Source: Ferruginibacter sp. (GTDB lineage Bacteria > Bacteroidota > Bacteroidia > Chitinophagales > Chitinophagaceae). From it: a stretch of 64,000 bases of DNA. The stretch covers positions 1 through 64,000 of the forward strand of contig JAURKC010000014.1 of assembly GCA_030831945.1 (NCBI GenBank), given 5' to 3'. Shown here one piece after another: positions 8,574 through 16,958 of this stretch. The notes under the pieces are model-generated. The model saw only the letters and a program-made list of their open reading frames with translations, made no database searches and had not been told where the DNA came from. A program made the position numbers and the translations under genes. How positions within the stretch are numbered: position 1 is the first letter of the stretch; each line of letters begins with the position of its first letter.

Positions 8574-9023
8574 TTAATTTAGCAGTATTACTTTTTCCAT
8601 AATATCGCCACCTCTTATTTCAGTTATTATCTCAATACCTTCTGTAACTTTTCCAAAGCAGGTATGAACGCCATCTAGATGTTGGGTGCCTGTTCTATTG
8701 TGACAAATAAAGAATTGTGATCCTCCAGTATTTGGACCTCTGTGAGCCATTGACATTACCCCACGGTCATGATATTGTTTATCACCTCTTGTCTCGCATT
8801 GAATGGTATATCCTGGACCACCAGCACCTGTACCATTTGGACAGCCACCCTGAATCATGAAATTTGGAATCACTCGGTGAAAACTTAGCCCATTATAAAA
8901 GCCCTCGTTAATAAGTTTTTTAAAATTTGCTACAGCTATAGGGGCTGCATCATCATATAGCTCGAAATTCAAAATACCCTTATTGGTATGAATTTGACCC
9001 TTGGTAAGTACTGTTTCGCTCAT
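8574..9023 (-). CDS. Cyclophilin-type peptidyl-prolyl isomerase
   Basis: The 149-residue protein is a minimal single-domain cyclophilin without signal peptide. It has the catalytic-core segments FHRVIPNFMIQGGCPNGTG (catalytic Arg in FHRV), GVMSMAHRGPNTGGSQFFI and LDGVHTCFGKV. It should catalyse cis-trans isomerisation of proline bonds in the cytoplasm. A longer frame exists with a TTG at 9047, but that TTG is part of the -7 box TATCTTTG at 9045-9052; the ATG at 9023 (MSETVLTKG) is therefore the better start. Confidence 0.92.
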   Translation of the reverse strand: MSETVLTKGQIHTNKGILNFELYDDAAPIAVANFKKLINEGFYNGLSFHRVIPNFMIQGGCPNGTGAGGPGYTIQCETRGDKQYHDRGVMSMAHRGPNTGGSQFFICHNRTGTQHLDGVHTCFGKVTEGIEIITEIRGGDIMEKVILLN

Positions 9024-9044
9024 ATTGTATGTTTTTTTATGCTG

Positions 9045-9052
9045 CAAAGATA
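9045..9052 (-). promoter_or_regulatory. -7 box for the cyclophilin gene
   Basis: Minus-strand TATCTTTG followed by C, 21 bases before the ATG at 9023. It overlaps the upstream TTG codon and so rules against that start. Confidence 0.5.
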
Positions 9053-9212
9053 TCTAATCTTACTTCAATACTTCACCAGTTTTTTTATTCAAATTAGTCA
9101 TTGGCCTTTATTAAAAAGAGGATATTTCCAATCCATTCTATGAAATTTGTTACAAATAATAAAGAGAGCTAAGGTGGAGTATGTTAAAAGCACAATTTTT
9201 TTATGGGGAAGT

Positions 9213-9686
9213 CTAGTTGACCATTTTATTGGCACAACTACTGCTGGCAAATGCTTCGGGTTTAGCTTTAAAAGCAAATCCCATTCCTAAAATATATCCC
9301 ATTGCCTCTCTTAATGCTTCGTTACTTTTAAATTGAGCATTCGTATTTATATCGGCATGAACTTCCATGTCTACATCATACAGTGTGAAAAGATCACAAA
9401 GCTCGTAAGCAATTTCAATACTCTTTGCAACCTCTACCAGCATTCTTTCCTTGATGCTATATTTCAATAAGGTATTCTCATTATGAATGTACATGAATCC
9501 ACCACGCCCTTCGCGTAAAAAAACAATAACTGTGGCAAACTCAGTCTCCAATCCTTTTACTTGACTGTCAGTGCCAATACATACTTTTAATTTACAGCCT
9601 GCATCTATTTCTTTTACAATTGCTTCCTCCACTGCTGTTTTAATGGGTAGTTGAATGGGATCTCCATTGAATTTTCTCCATAACAT
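9213..9686 (-). CDS. YkuK-family RNase H-like protein
   Basis: The 157-residue product begins MLWRKFNGDPIQLPIK and has the segments CIGTDSQV, ATVIVFL and VDMEVHADINTNAQFKSN seen in the YkuK (DUF458) family, which is predicted to adopt an RNase H-like fold with acidic metal-binding residues. No biochemical function is established to my knowledge. A longer frame opens at 9806, but its first 40 residues look non-coding and overlap the upstream gene, so the ATG at 9686 is chosen. It lies last in a likely operon with the CoA-binding and DCC genes. Confidence 0.8.
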   Translation of the reverse strand: MLWRKFNGDPIQLPIKTAVEEAIVKEIDAGCKLKVCIGTDSQVKGLETEFATVIVFLREGRGGFMYIHNENTLLKYSIKERMLVEVAKSIEIAYELCDLFTLYDVDMEVHADINTNAQFKSNEALREAMGYILGMGFAFKAKPEAFASSSCANKMVN

Positions 9687-9802
9687 AAAAAGGGGCTTTC
9701 TTAAAATTAAGGAAAAATTAGATATACTTCTACTGGCTTTACGATTATTTAACCTTGATGAGTCCTGTTTGCAAGTATTATGGCATTTTGGGATAGCCAA
9801 TA

Positions 9803-10168
9803 TCAATACTGATCAGTACTTAATAAAACCAGCGTGCAGGCTTCAAGGCAGTGAATTCCATTTTGTTGAGCAAGGTCAACTAATTCATCATTCTCTGTAC
9901 CTGGATTGAAAATGATTCTTTTGGGATGAAGGGAAAGGATGTAATCGTAATAGCCCTTTTGGTTTAAAGGATTTAAGTAAAGGGTAATCGTATCAATATT
10001 TTCAAATTTCTTTTTCTCAGTTGCTATTTCAATATTTCCGATGGTGCCCTTTTTTAATCCTAGCGCAATGACAGGATATTGATGGGCATTTAATTTTTGA
10101 ACTGCTAAATAACTATATCTTATGGGGTTTTCAGAAGCTCCAATAACTAAAGTTTTTTTCTTTACCAT
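9803..10168 (-). CDS. CoA-binding domain protein (YccU-like)
   Basis: A Rossmann-fold protein of 121 residues, the usual length of the stand-alone CoA_binding_2 family. The glycine-rich start TLVIGASENPIRYSYLAVQKL and the segments YPVIALGLKKG, PKRIIFNPGTEND and CLEACTLVLL fit the family. It probably binds CoA or a related nucleotide; the physiological role is not known. It lies 18 bp downstream of the DCC-family gene and 116 bp upstream of the YkuK-like gene. Confidence 0.82.
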   Translation of the reverse strand: MVKKKTLVIGASENPIRYSYLAVQKLNAHQYPVIALGLKKGTIGNIEIATEKKKFENIDTITLYLNPLNQKGYYDYILSLHPKRIIFNPGTENDELVDLAQQNGIHCLEACTLVLLSTDQY

Positions 10169-10186
10169 AAATTTTTATTGAAGGTA

Positions 10187-10585
10187 TTATAAAAAATGTT
10201 CACTCAATGCTGGACTGGGGACCATGCATTTTTCTTTTTTTCCAAACCAATGGTATCGGTTTTTTGCTATCAATTGATAGATTCCATTTCTAATAAATGT
10301 TGGAACAATTATAAATCCATACATCAGCGGCCACCCAGCAGTTAAATGCTTGCAAATTTTTAGTGTAGCTGTTGATTGAGTATAAGCCTCTCCTTTTTCA
10401 ATGAAAACAATTGAATGGTTTGATTGGGTAGTTAAATTAAATTGTTGAAGTATTTCCTTACCTTTTTCGGTTTGAAAGGCAACGAATTTGATCATCGATT
10501 TTTTATCTCTTTTAATAATAAAAATTACTGCACTATTGCAAAGGCTACAAATGCCATCGAATACTATAATTGGGTTGCTATTCAT
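10187..10585 (-). CDS. DCC-family thiol-disulfide oxidoreductase-like protein
   Basis: A DUF393/DCC protein of 132 residues. The N-terminal VFDGICSLCNSAVIFIIKRD holds the DxxCxxC hallmark (D10, C13, C16). Further on come FVAFQTEKGKEIL and the C-terminal RNRYHWFGKKEKCM typical of the family. The CxxC suggests redox activity, but the substrates are unknown. Two inverted repeats lie between this gene and the E2 gene upstream. Confidence 0.85.
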   Translation of the reverse strand: MNSNPIIVFDGICSLCNSAVIFIIKRDKKSMIKFVAFQTEKGKEILQQFNLTTQSNHSIVFIEKGEAYTQSTATLKICKHLTAGWPLMYGFIIVPTFIRNGIYQLIAKNRYHWFGKKEKCMVPSPALSEHFL

Positions 10586-10603
10586 TTATTTTTAGTCGCA
10601 ATT

Positions 10604-10649
10604 AATTTGGAGATAAAATCTTTTACTGATTAGATTTTGTCTCCAAATT
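10604..10649. repeat. 17-bp imperfect inverted repeat upstream of the DCC gene
   Basis: Arms 10604-10620 and 10633-10649 pair over 17 bp with one G-T-type mismatch and a 12-base loop. The element sits between the E2 terminator hairpin and the DCC start codon at 10585. It could be a leader structure for the DCC operon or a second terminator; no T-tract follows it. Confidence 0.6.
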
Positions 10650-10650
10650 C

Positions 10651-10687
10651 TTTAAGAAAAAAAGGCGCTGATTGTATAATCAGCGCC
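10651..10687 (-). terminator. Rho-independent terminator after the E2 gene
   Basis: Perfect 10-bp stem (GGCGCTGATT / AATCAGCGCC at 10664-10673 and 10678-10687) with a 4-base loop. Reading on the minus strand the stem is followed by seven T and then CTT, directly downstream of the E2 stop at 10710. Confidence 0.88.
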
Positions 10688-10709
10688 TCAAATATTTATA
10701 ATCAAAAAC

Positions 10710-12347
10710 TTACACTAGCATGTTGATAGGGTTTTCCAAAAACTTTTTCAGTGTCTGTAAAAACGCTGCACCTACTGCTCCGTCTACACTTCTGTGGTCA
10801 CAGCTTAGGGTAAGTTTCATTACATTGGTTACCGCAAATCCATCTCCTTTTTTTACTACTTTTTCTTTGATAGCGCCTACTGCTAAAATAGCACTGTCTG
10901 GCGGGTTGATGATGGCAGTAAATTCTTCTATATCCATCATCCCTAAATTTGAAATGGTAAATGTGTTACCACTAAACTCGGCGGGTTGAAGTTTTTTATC
11001 TTTTGCTTTGCCATATAATTCCTTTGCATCAGCGGCAATTTGTGATAATGATTTTTGATCAGCAAAGCGTATCACTGGAACAATCAATCCTTCTGGAAGT
11101 GCAAGGGCAGATCCAATGTGAATATGGTGATTGTGTCTAATAAAATCGCCCATCCAGCTGCTATTCACATCTGGGTGCAATCGAAGCGCCATTGCAGTTG
11201 ATTTTATTATCATGTCATTAAAGGAAATTTTAACCGGACTCACTTCATTCATGCTAGCTCTTGCTGTAATTGCATTATCCATATTGATCTCCATCGTTAG
11301 ATAAAAATGGGGTGCAGTGAATTTGCTTTCACCTAATCTCCTTGCAATCACTTTACGCATTTGTGTTAAGGCAGTATCCGTATAACTTTCTTGACCATTG
11401 GCTACAAAAGCAGGGGCAGTTGCCTTTGCTATTTGTGGAGTGGAGGAACTTGCTTGCGGAGCTGAAGACGCTGAGGGTACATAACTGTCAATGTCTTTTT
11501 TAGTAATTCTACCATGATCCCCCGTTCCATTTACTTTATTGAGGTCGATACCTTTATCGGCTGCTAATTTTTTAGCAAGTGGGGAAGCTTTCACTCTGTC
11601 GTTGGATGAATCCGCTGATTCAGTTTCTTTTATCGATGCATCTGTAGCATTAGATGCGGCAGTAACACTTGGTTGAGAAGTAGGTACAACGGCTGAATTT
11701 GCTCCAGATTTTTCTGCTGCAACATAAGCACTTATATCGGTTCCTTTTTTTCCTACAATTGCGATAATCTCATTAATCTTAGCAGCAGAACCAGCTTCTA
11801 CACCGATATAAAGCAATGTCCCTTCCTCATATCCTACCACTTCCATAGTAGCTTTATCTGTTTCTACATCAGCTAATACATCATCGCTTTTTACAAAATC
11901 ACCTACCTTTTTATTCCAAGCAACAATTTTCCCTTCCGTCATGGTATCGCTTAGTAAAGGCATTCTGATTTCACGGGTTCCCGCCGGTAATTCTACTTTA
12001 GCAGCGGCAGGACTAGCAACAGTAGTAGGTTTGTTTTCAGCAACCTCTTCTTTGGTTGCTTGGGGAGTAGCGTCTTTAGCAGCGCTTAGGGCAGATTCAA
12101 ATTCTTCGCCGGCTTTTCCAATTACCGCTAAAATACCTTCCACTTTTACAGCCTTCCCTTTTTCCACACCGATGTATAATAAAACCCCGTCATTAAAACT
12201 TTCAAGTTCCATGGTGGCTTTGTCAGTTTCCACTTCGGCCAATAAATCGCCCGATTTTACTTTGTCGCCTACCTTTTTATGCCACTCTACTATTACACCT
12301 TCCGTCATAGTATCACTCATCCGGGGCATGCGAATCACTTCTGCCAT
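10710..12347 (-). CDS. pdhC: Pyruvate dehydrogenase E2, dihydrolipoamide acetyltransferase
   Basis: The 545-residue protein has two lipoyl domains with lipoylated lysines in ETDKATME (K43) and ETDKATMEV (K165). Alanine/proline/serine-rich linkers separate these from an E3/E1-binding domain (about 250-290, ASPLAKKLAADKGIDLNKV) and a C-terminal catalytic domain with the DHRSVDG motif (H518, D522). It transfers the acetyl group from E1 to CoA in the pyruvate dehydrogenase complex. Two lipoyl domains and the IRMPLLSDTMTEG sequence favour pyruvate over 2-oxoglutarate as the substrate. E1 and E3 genes are not adjacent in this window. Confidence 0.88.
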   Translation of the reverse strand: MAEVIRMPRMSDTMTEGVIVEWHKKVGDKVKSGDLLAEVETDKATMELESFNDGVLLYIGVEKGKAVKVEGILAVIGKAGEEFESALSAAKDATPQATKEEVAENKPTTVASPAAAKVELPAGTREIRMPLLSDTMTEGKIVAWNKKVGDFVKSDDVLADVETDKATMEVVGYEEGTLLYIGVEAGSAAKINEIIAIVGKKGTDISAYVAAEKSGANSAVVPTSQPSVTAASNATDASIKETESADSSNDRVKASPLAKKLAADKGIDLNKVNGTGDHGRITKKDIDSYVPSASSAPQASSSTPQIAKATAPAFVANGQESYTDTALTQMRKVIARRLGESKFTAPHFYLTMEINMDNAITARASMNEVSPVKISFNDMIIKSTAMALRLHPDVNSSWMGDFIRHNHHIHIGSALALPEGLIVPVIRFADQKSLSQIAADAKELYGKAKDKKLQPAEFSGNTFTISNLGMMDIEEFTAIINPPDSAILAVGAIKEKVVKKGDGFAVTNVMKLTLSCDHRSVDGAVGAAFLQTLKKFLENPINMLV

Positions 12348-12540
12348 ATTTTTTATTGTTTTATATTGGAAGCCGAAATTAATGCAAAAATGGGAATTAT
12401 ATGCGCTATAATTAGGTCAGTTTTTTAAAAAGAGAACTTAAAATGGGGCTTACTACTTAGTTTTTTAAGAAAAACACCCTAGTTAAATAGTCCAAAACTG
12501 AAAATTATAGCCTGCCTAATAGAGGGCTGCAAAACTTACC

Positions 12541-14355
12541 TTATTCCAACTCTAATTTCAATCTTTCTTTTAGCTCTTTTACTAAAGGGTACTCTTCAAT
12601 GATTTTTAGGTATTGTTGTTTTCTATTTAATATAATTTCTCCGTTTCCAGCCGGTTCTTCTTTTTCAATCACTGCCACTTGGTAAACCAATGTTCTATTA
12701 TTGAAATAATCCTGAATATGGGTTACCAAATCAGCCCTTTCCACTTCAATAAAAGCTTTATGAATTTCTCCTTGAGTAACAATTTCAATGGTATTGCTGT
12801 CAATCACTTTTAACGCTGCAGCCTTGAAATTAGTAATGGCAGAATAATTATTATTCGTCCTAAGTTTTTCAATAAATAAGTTCCAACAAGATTGAAGCTC
12901 TTCTTCATTTAGAGGCTTCACTTCTGTATCGCCCTCTTTATTTTTATTGGTAATCTTATTTCGTATACTCAGTAATGAGCCTAATGATGTTTTAGTTTCA
13001 GTAGCGTTAGTAGCAGGCTTTTCAAAACTTTTATCCTTTGTGGTAATTGATTCCTGAGTAACTGTTTTTTTTATTTCTTTAGGAGCTTCAATAATTAATT
13101 TTGCTTCTGCTATCGGCTTAGATTTTTGGGTTTCAGTAGTCGAAGCGATTTGATTTAAAATAGGGCTAGAAACAATAGGCAATGCTCTAAAGGAAACTGT
13201 TTTCGCTCCTTCAATTATTTTTTTTTTACTTACAGCTCCTTCGTTATTTACCAATTCCAATGCTTGTTGGAGATAGCTTAATTTAATGATTGTCAATTCT
13301 ACATGTAAACGCTTATTGCGTGCCTGCTTGTAATTTATTTCTGCTTCATTCAAAATATTTAATGCACTCACTATAAAAGCAGGGGAAATTTTTTGTGCGA
13401 TTTGTAGATATTTTTGTTTGAAATCTTCTGCCACTTCTAATAGCATCGCTACTTTTGGGTCACGACTTACCAATAAGTTTCTTAAAAATTCTGCAAAACC
13501 ATTTAATACTAGATCACCTTCAAATCCTTTTCTATTAATTTCATCAAACATAAGTAGCGCACTACTTAAATCTTGCTGTTGCACAAAATCCAACAACTGA
13601 AAATAATAATCTTCATCTAAAATATTTAGATGTTCTAGGGTGTTTTTATACGTAACAGCACCATTTGTAAAACTGACTATTTTATCGAGAATACTCAAAG
13701 AGTCTCTCATGCATCCTTCGCTTTTTTGAGCAATTACGTGAAGGGCTGTTTTCTCTGCTGTAATCGATTCTTTTTCACAGATCTCTTGTAAATGTTCAAC
13801 AGTATCATTATTGGTGATGCGTTTGAAATCAAATATCTGGCAGCGACTTAAAATAGTAGGTAATATTTTATGCTTTTCCGTGGTAGCTAAAATAAAGATT
13901 GCATAGGGTGGCGGCTCCTCCAAAGTTTTTAAGAAAGCATTGAATGCAGAAGAGCTAAGCATATGAACCTCATCTACGATATATACTTTGTATTTACCAG
14001 CCTGAGGTGCAAAACGAACTTGTTCAACTAAGCTCCTAATATCATCTACCGAATTATTACTTGCTGCATCTAGTTCATGAATATTTAAAGATGTGCCTGC
14101 ATCAAATGAAACACAACTGTTACAGCTATTACAAGCTTCACCATCTTTAGTCCGCGTTTCACAGTTAATAGTTTTTGCTAAAATTCTTGCACAAGTGGTT
14201 TTACCAACACCTCTTGGACCACAAAATAAAAAAGCATGCGCAAGCTGATTATTTTTAATAGCATTTTTAAGCGTGGTGGTAATATGAGATTGTCCAACTA
14301 CTGTTGAAAAAATTTGTGGTCGATATTTTCTTGCTGAAACAATGAATTTGTCCAT
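12541..14355 (-). CDS. dnaX: DNA polymerase III subunits gamma and tau
   Basis: Clamp-loader ATPase of 604 residues. Walker A is GPRGVGKT (46-53), the zinc module cysteines are C65, C75, C78 and C81, Walker B is in YIVDEVHML, and the sensor motif is LSRCQIFDF. Domains I-III end near residue 370. A lysine/threonine-rich linker and a C-terminal domain (about 480-604) form the tau-specific part that should bind DnaB helicase and the polymerase. At codons 377-379 there is a run of ten A (see the slippage feature at 13218-13227), where slipping either way meets a stop at once, giving a possible gamma form of about 380 residues. Confidence 0.93.
   Translation of the reverse strand: MDKFIVSARKYRPQIFSTVVGQSHITTTLKNAIKNNQLAHAFLFCGPRGVGKTTCARILAKTINCETRTKDGEACNSCNSCVSFDAGTSLNIHELDAASNNSVDDIRSLVEQVRFAPQAGKYKVYIVDEVHMLSSSAFNAFLKTLEEPPPYAIFILATTEKHKILPTILSRCQIFDFKRITNNDTVEHLQEICEKESITAEKTALHVIAQKSEGCMRDSLSILDKIVSFTNGAVTYKNTLEHLNILDEDYYFQLLDFVQQQDLSSALLMFDEINRKGFEGDLVLNGFAEFLRNLLVSRDPKVAMLLEVAEDFKQKYLQIAQKISPAFIVSALNILNEAEINYKQARNKRLHVELTIIKLSYLQQALELVNNEGAVSKKKIIEGAKTVSFRALPIVSSPILNQIASTTETQKSKPIAEAKLIIEAPKEIKKTVTQESITTKDKSFEKPATNATETKTSLGSLLSIRNKITNKNKEGDTEVKPLNEEELQSCWNLFIEKLRTNNNYSAITNFKAAALKVIDSNTIEIVTQGEIHKAFIEVERADLVTHIQDYFNNRTLVYQVAVIEKEEPAGNGEIILNRKQQYLKIIEEYPLVKELKERLKLELE
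13218..13227 (-). other. Ten-A slippery run in dnaX, possible programmed slippage site
   Basis: On the coding strand AGT is followed by ten consecutive A and then TAATTGAAGG. In frame this reads S376-K-K-K-I-I-E. Loss of one A, or a +1 shift, gives AAA AAA AAA TAA; gain of one A, or a -1 shift, gives AAA AAA AAA AAT AAT TGA. Both end just after domain III of the clamp loader. Thermus dnaX makes gamma by transcriptional slippage at a similar A-run, and E. coli dnaX by -1 frameshifting at an A-rich heptamer. Function here is inferred. Confidence 0.55.
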
Positions 14356-14523
14356 ATGGTAAAATTGCCCAAAGGCAGACTTAATTTGACTATTTATTAT
14401 AGTTGCAAGTTAGTAAACCCTTCCCTCATTTTGATAAAAAGCTATCTACATAGTAGACACCTTTTTTGGAATAAATGACCAATTATTTCATCATAGAATT
14501 GGAAATCTAGCTTTAATTAGCAA

Positions 14524-15690
14524 TTAAAGCATCGGGTGACGTTTAAATTCTTTCGTTTGGTCGAATAAATACCTATAAGTAGTAAGATTTCTACTACGAA
14601 AGGTTTCACCTAGTCCTTCCGCTACATTGATCATTTTAGGGTTAAAATCACCGATCCATTGCATTTCATATTGAGTGTAGGCTACACTAGCGTGTTGAAT
14701 GACCTTGGCGGCCTCACCAATCATGTAAGAATCAATACCCTTTCCCTGCCATTCAGGAACCACTCCAAAAACAATACCACTAAATTTTTTATTAGGCTTA
14801 AATTTCTTAATCCATAAAAACTTTAGTTTATGGAACAGATCAAATTTTCCATTTAAATATTTAAACCACTGATTTAAGTCGGGAATATTTACAAACATGG
14901 CTATCGGTTCATTTTTTACATAGGCAAACCAAATAAGTCTTTCATCCATTACAGGCTTCATCTTTTTAAATAGAATCAGTACCTGTTCTTTAGCCATCTG
15001 TTTTAATCCTCCATGACCTGCCCATGCTTTGTTGTATACAGTGGCGAAATCATTTGCAAAGGATTCAAATTGGTCTTTTTTTATGTGTTTAGAACTGAAG
15101 TCGGGATTGATATCATAAAAAGCATGGCGCTCATGAATCTTTGATTGCAGGGGTGCCTTTGGATGAAGTCCAAAACAAACCTGGTGAAAAAAAACTTTAA
15201 AACCATAGTCTTCAAATAGGTCCTTATAATAAGGAGGATTATAATTCATCCCATACAAGGGTTCATCAAAACCTGCAGTTACCAGTCCCCACCATTTGTC
15301 TCTTTCTCCAAAATTGATTGGCCCATCCATTGCTTCCATTCCTTTTTGAATGAGCCAATGCTTGGCATTATCAAGTAATAAATCGGCTGCTTCCTGGTTG
15401 TTGATGGATTCAAAAAATCCTATGCCACCCACTGGAATATCATCGCCTTTGTTTCTATATTTTTGGTTGATAAATGCGGCAATTCGGCCTATAAGTTTGC
15501 CTTCATTGTCCTTCAATATCCAGCGTTCAACTTCCCCAAATCTAAATGCCTTATTTTTTTTTGTATCAAAAACTTCATTGATATCCTTGTCAAGGGGCCT
15601 GATCCATTTAGGGTCGTTCTTATATAATTCCACTGCTACTTGTAAAAATTGTTGTGCGGTTCTAGGGTCGTTAACAGGAATTAATTGCAT
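14524..15690 (-). CDS. Uncharacterised GNAT-like protein
   Basis: A 388-residue cytoplasmic protein without signal peptide or membrane segment. The C-terminal third has GIVFGVVPEWQGKGIDSYMI, similar to the acetyl-CoA-binding loop (V-x-P-E-x-Q-x-K-G) of GNAT acetyltransferases, followed by YTQYEMQWIGDFNPKMI. The N-terminal half (DPKWIRPLDKDINEVFD, DGPINFGERDKWWGLVTAGF) is characteristic of a family widespread in Bacteroidota and usually listed as hypothetical. An acyl-transfer reaction is likely, the substrate unknown. It has 168 bp to dnaX and 250 bp to the DksA-like gene. Confidence 0.65.
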   Translation of the reverse strand: MQLIPVNDPRTAQQFLQVAVELYKNDPKWIRPLDKDINEVFDTKKNKAFRFGEVERWILKDNEGKLIGRIAAFINQKYRNKGDDIPVGGIGFFESINNQEAADLLLDNAKHWLIQKGMEAMDGPINFGERDKWWGLVTAGFDEPLYGMNYNPPYYKDLFEDYGFKVFFHQVCFGLHPKAPLQSKIHERHAFYDINPDFSSKHIKKDQFESFANDFATVYNKAWAGHGGLKQMAKEQVLILFKKMKPVMDERLIWFAYVKNEPIAMFVNIPDLNQWFKYLNGKFDLFHKLKFLWIKKFKPNKKFSGIVFGVVPEWQGKGIDSYMIGEAAKVIQHASVAYTQYEMQWIGDFNPKMINVAEGLGETFRSRNLTTYRYLFDQTKEFKRHPML

Positions 15691-15894
15691 ATATCAAGTA
15701 TAATGAAGGCAAATGTAAGTTTTTAGCAGAAGGAGAGCTTGAAAAAGCAGCAAGAATTTACTTACAAAATTTTTTATCATGACGCTCATCTTTCAGATGA
15801 ACTCTTTTAGCAGGGGTTTAGTAATTAAACTAAATTTTAATAAAAAATTAGTGGTTGATTTAATAGGCAATAGGAATGAATGAAGTAGGGGCAT

Positions 15895-15924
15895 AAAAAA
15901 AGAGAACTAAAAGTCCTCTTTTTT
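15895..15924 (-). terminator. Terminator after the ileS/DksA-like operon
   Basis: An 11-bp stem with one G-U pair and a 3-base loop, flanked by A-tract and T-tract on both sides, begins 16 bp beyond the stop of the DksA-like gene. On the minus strand the stem is followed by a run of T. The symmetry could let it work in both directions. Confidence 0.8.
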
Positions 15925-15940
15925 ATTGATTCATGATAAT

Positions 15941-16957
15941 TTATTTACTAGAACTCATTTTCGCTTCTATGCTTAGGGTAGCATGCGGAACAGCACGTAA
16001 CCTTGCTTTATCGATGAGTTTTCCAGTAACGCGGCAAATGCCATAAGTTTTATTTTCAATGCGCATGATTGCTTTTTCGAGGTGATCAATAAAAGTAATC
16101 TGACGACTAGCCATCTGACTTAATTGTTCCCTTTCCATACTTAGACTACCATCTTCCATAGTCATATAACGGTTATCGCTTTCATCTCCGCCAAGTTCAT
16201 CTTTACGGGTAATTAGACCATGTAAATAAGACAATTCCTTTTTAGCAGCCTCCAACTTGCGCTGAATTAGCTCTCTAAATTCATTCAATTCACCATCGCT
16301 ATAACGCTGAGAAGGAGCTCCAGGATCTCTTTGAGCCTTGTCTAAAACAGACTTCGTAAATTCTGGTTGGTATTTCCTAACCGTTTTGGTAGAAATTTTT
16401 GGAATTACTACTGGTTTTGCTGCAGGCACCTTAATATCTTTTGCTTTTACCTCTGGAACAGGTTTTACTGCAACTACCTTTATAATGGGTTGTTTTACTG
16501 GCACTTTTGTTTCAACTTTTTTTATTGGAGCTGGTTTAACAGCTTTTGGAGGAGTAACTTTCACCGATTTTGTATTTTTGGTAATCGGTTTTTTTACAGG
16601 AACTGGTGCCTTTTTAGCTGGAGCAACTTTTGAAGGAGCTGCTTTTGCTATTGGTTTTACTGGTTTTTTAGGGGCAACTTTAGCTGCAGGCTTTTTTGGA
16701 GCAACTTTTGCAGGTGCTTTTTTAGCAGGAGCTTTTTTTGCAATGGGCTTAGCTGCTGGCTTTTTAGCTACAGGTTTAGCGATTATTTTCTTGGGAGCAG
16801 GTTTCTTTGCAGCCACTTTTTTTGGAGCTGTTTTTTTAGCAGGCGCTGGTTTAACCGCCTTTTTAGGGGCAGATTTCACGGGTTTAGCGGTTTTTTTTGC
16901 TATAGATTTTGCTTTTGCTTTTACTGCTTTTGACGGCAGCTGCTTTTTTGTTGCCAT
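15941..16957 (-). CDS. Histone-H1-like Lys/Ala/Pro-rich protein with DksA/TraR-type C-terminus
   Basis: The first ~190 of 338 residues are a low-complexity array of K, A and P (units such as AKKPAPKK), giving a strongly basic tail like bacterial H1-type DNA-binding proteins. The last ~140 residues are a DksA/TraR-like helical hairpin and zinc-finger region: LNEFRELIQRKLEAAKKEL then YGICRVTGKLIDKARLRAVP. Only one of the four expected zinc cysteines (in YGIC) is visible; the others read CRVT and TLSIEAK. It starts 1 bp after the ileS stop, so it is co-transcribed with ileS. It may bind DNA, RNA polymerase or both. Confidence 0.8.
   Translation of the reverse strand: MATKKQLPSKAVKAKAKSIAKKTAKPVKSAPKKAVKPAPAKKTAPKKVAAKKPAPKKIIAKPVAKKPAAKPIAKKAPAKKAPAKVAPKKPAAKVAPKKPVKPIAKAAPSKVAPAKKAPVPVKKPITKNTKSVKVTPPKAVKPAPIKKVETKVPVKQPIIKVVAVKPVPEVKAKDIKVPAAKPVVIPKISTKTVRKYQPEFTKSVLDKAQRDPGAPSQRYSDGELNEFRELIQRKLEAAKKELSYLHGLITRKDELGGDESDNRYMTMEDGSLSMEREQLSQMASRQITFIDHLEKAIMRIENKTYGICRVTGKLIDKARLRAVPHATLSIEAKMSSSK
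16390..16957 (-). repeat. Low-complexity Lys/Ala/Pro repeat region inside the DksA-like gene
   Basis: Repeated short AAAGCACC- and AAACCTG-like codon units encode alternating K, A and P. They create a long open frame on the opposite strand that is not a gene. Such regions often vary in length between strains by unequal recombination. Confidence 0.7.
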
Positions 16958-16958
16958 A

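Noticed and set aside
9655..9909. 84-codon plus-strand frame between the YkuK-like and CoA-binding genes
   Set aside because: It overlaps both real genes antisense and has no recognisable features.
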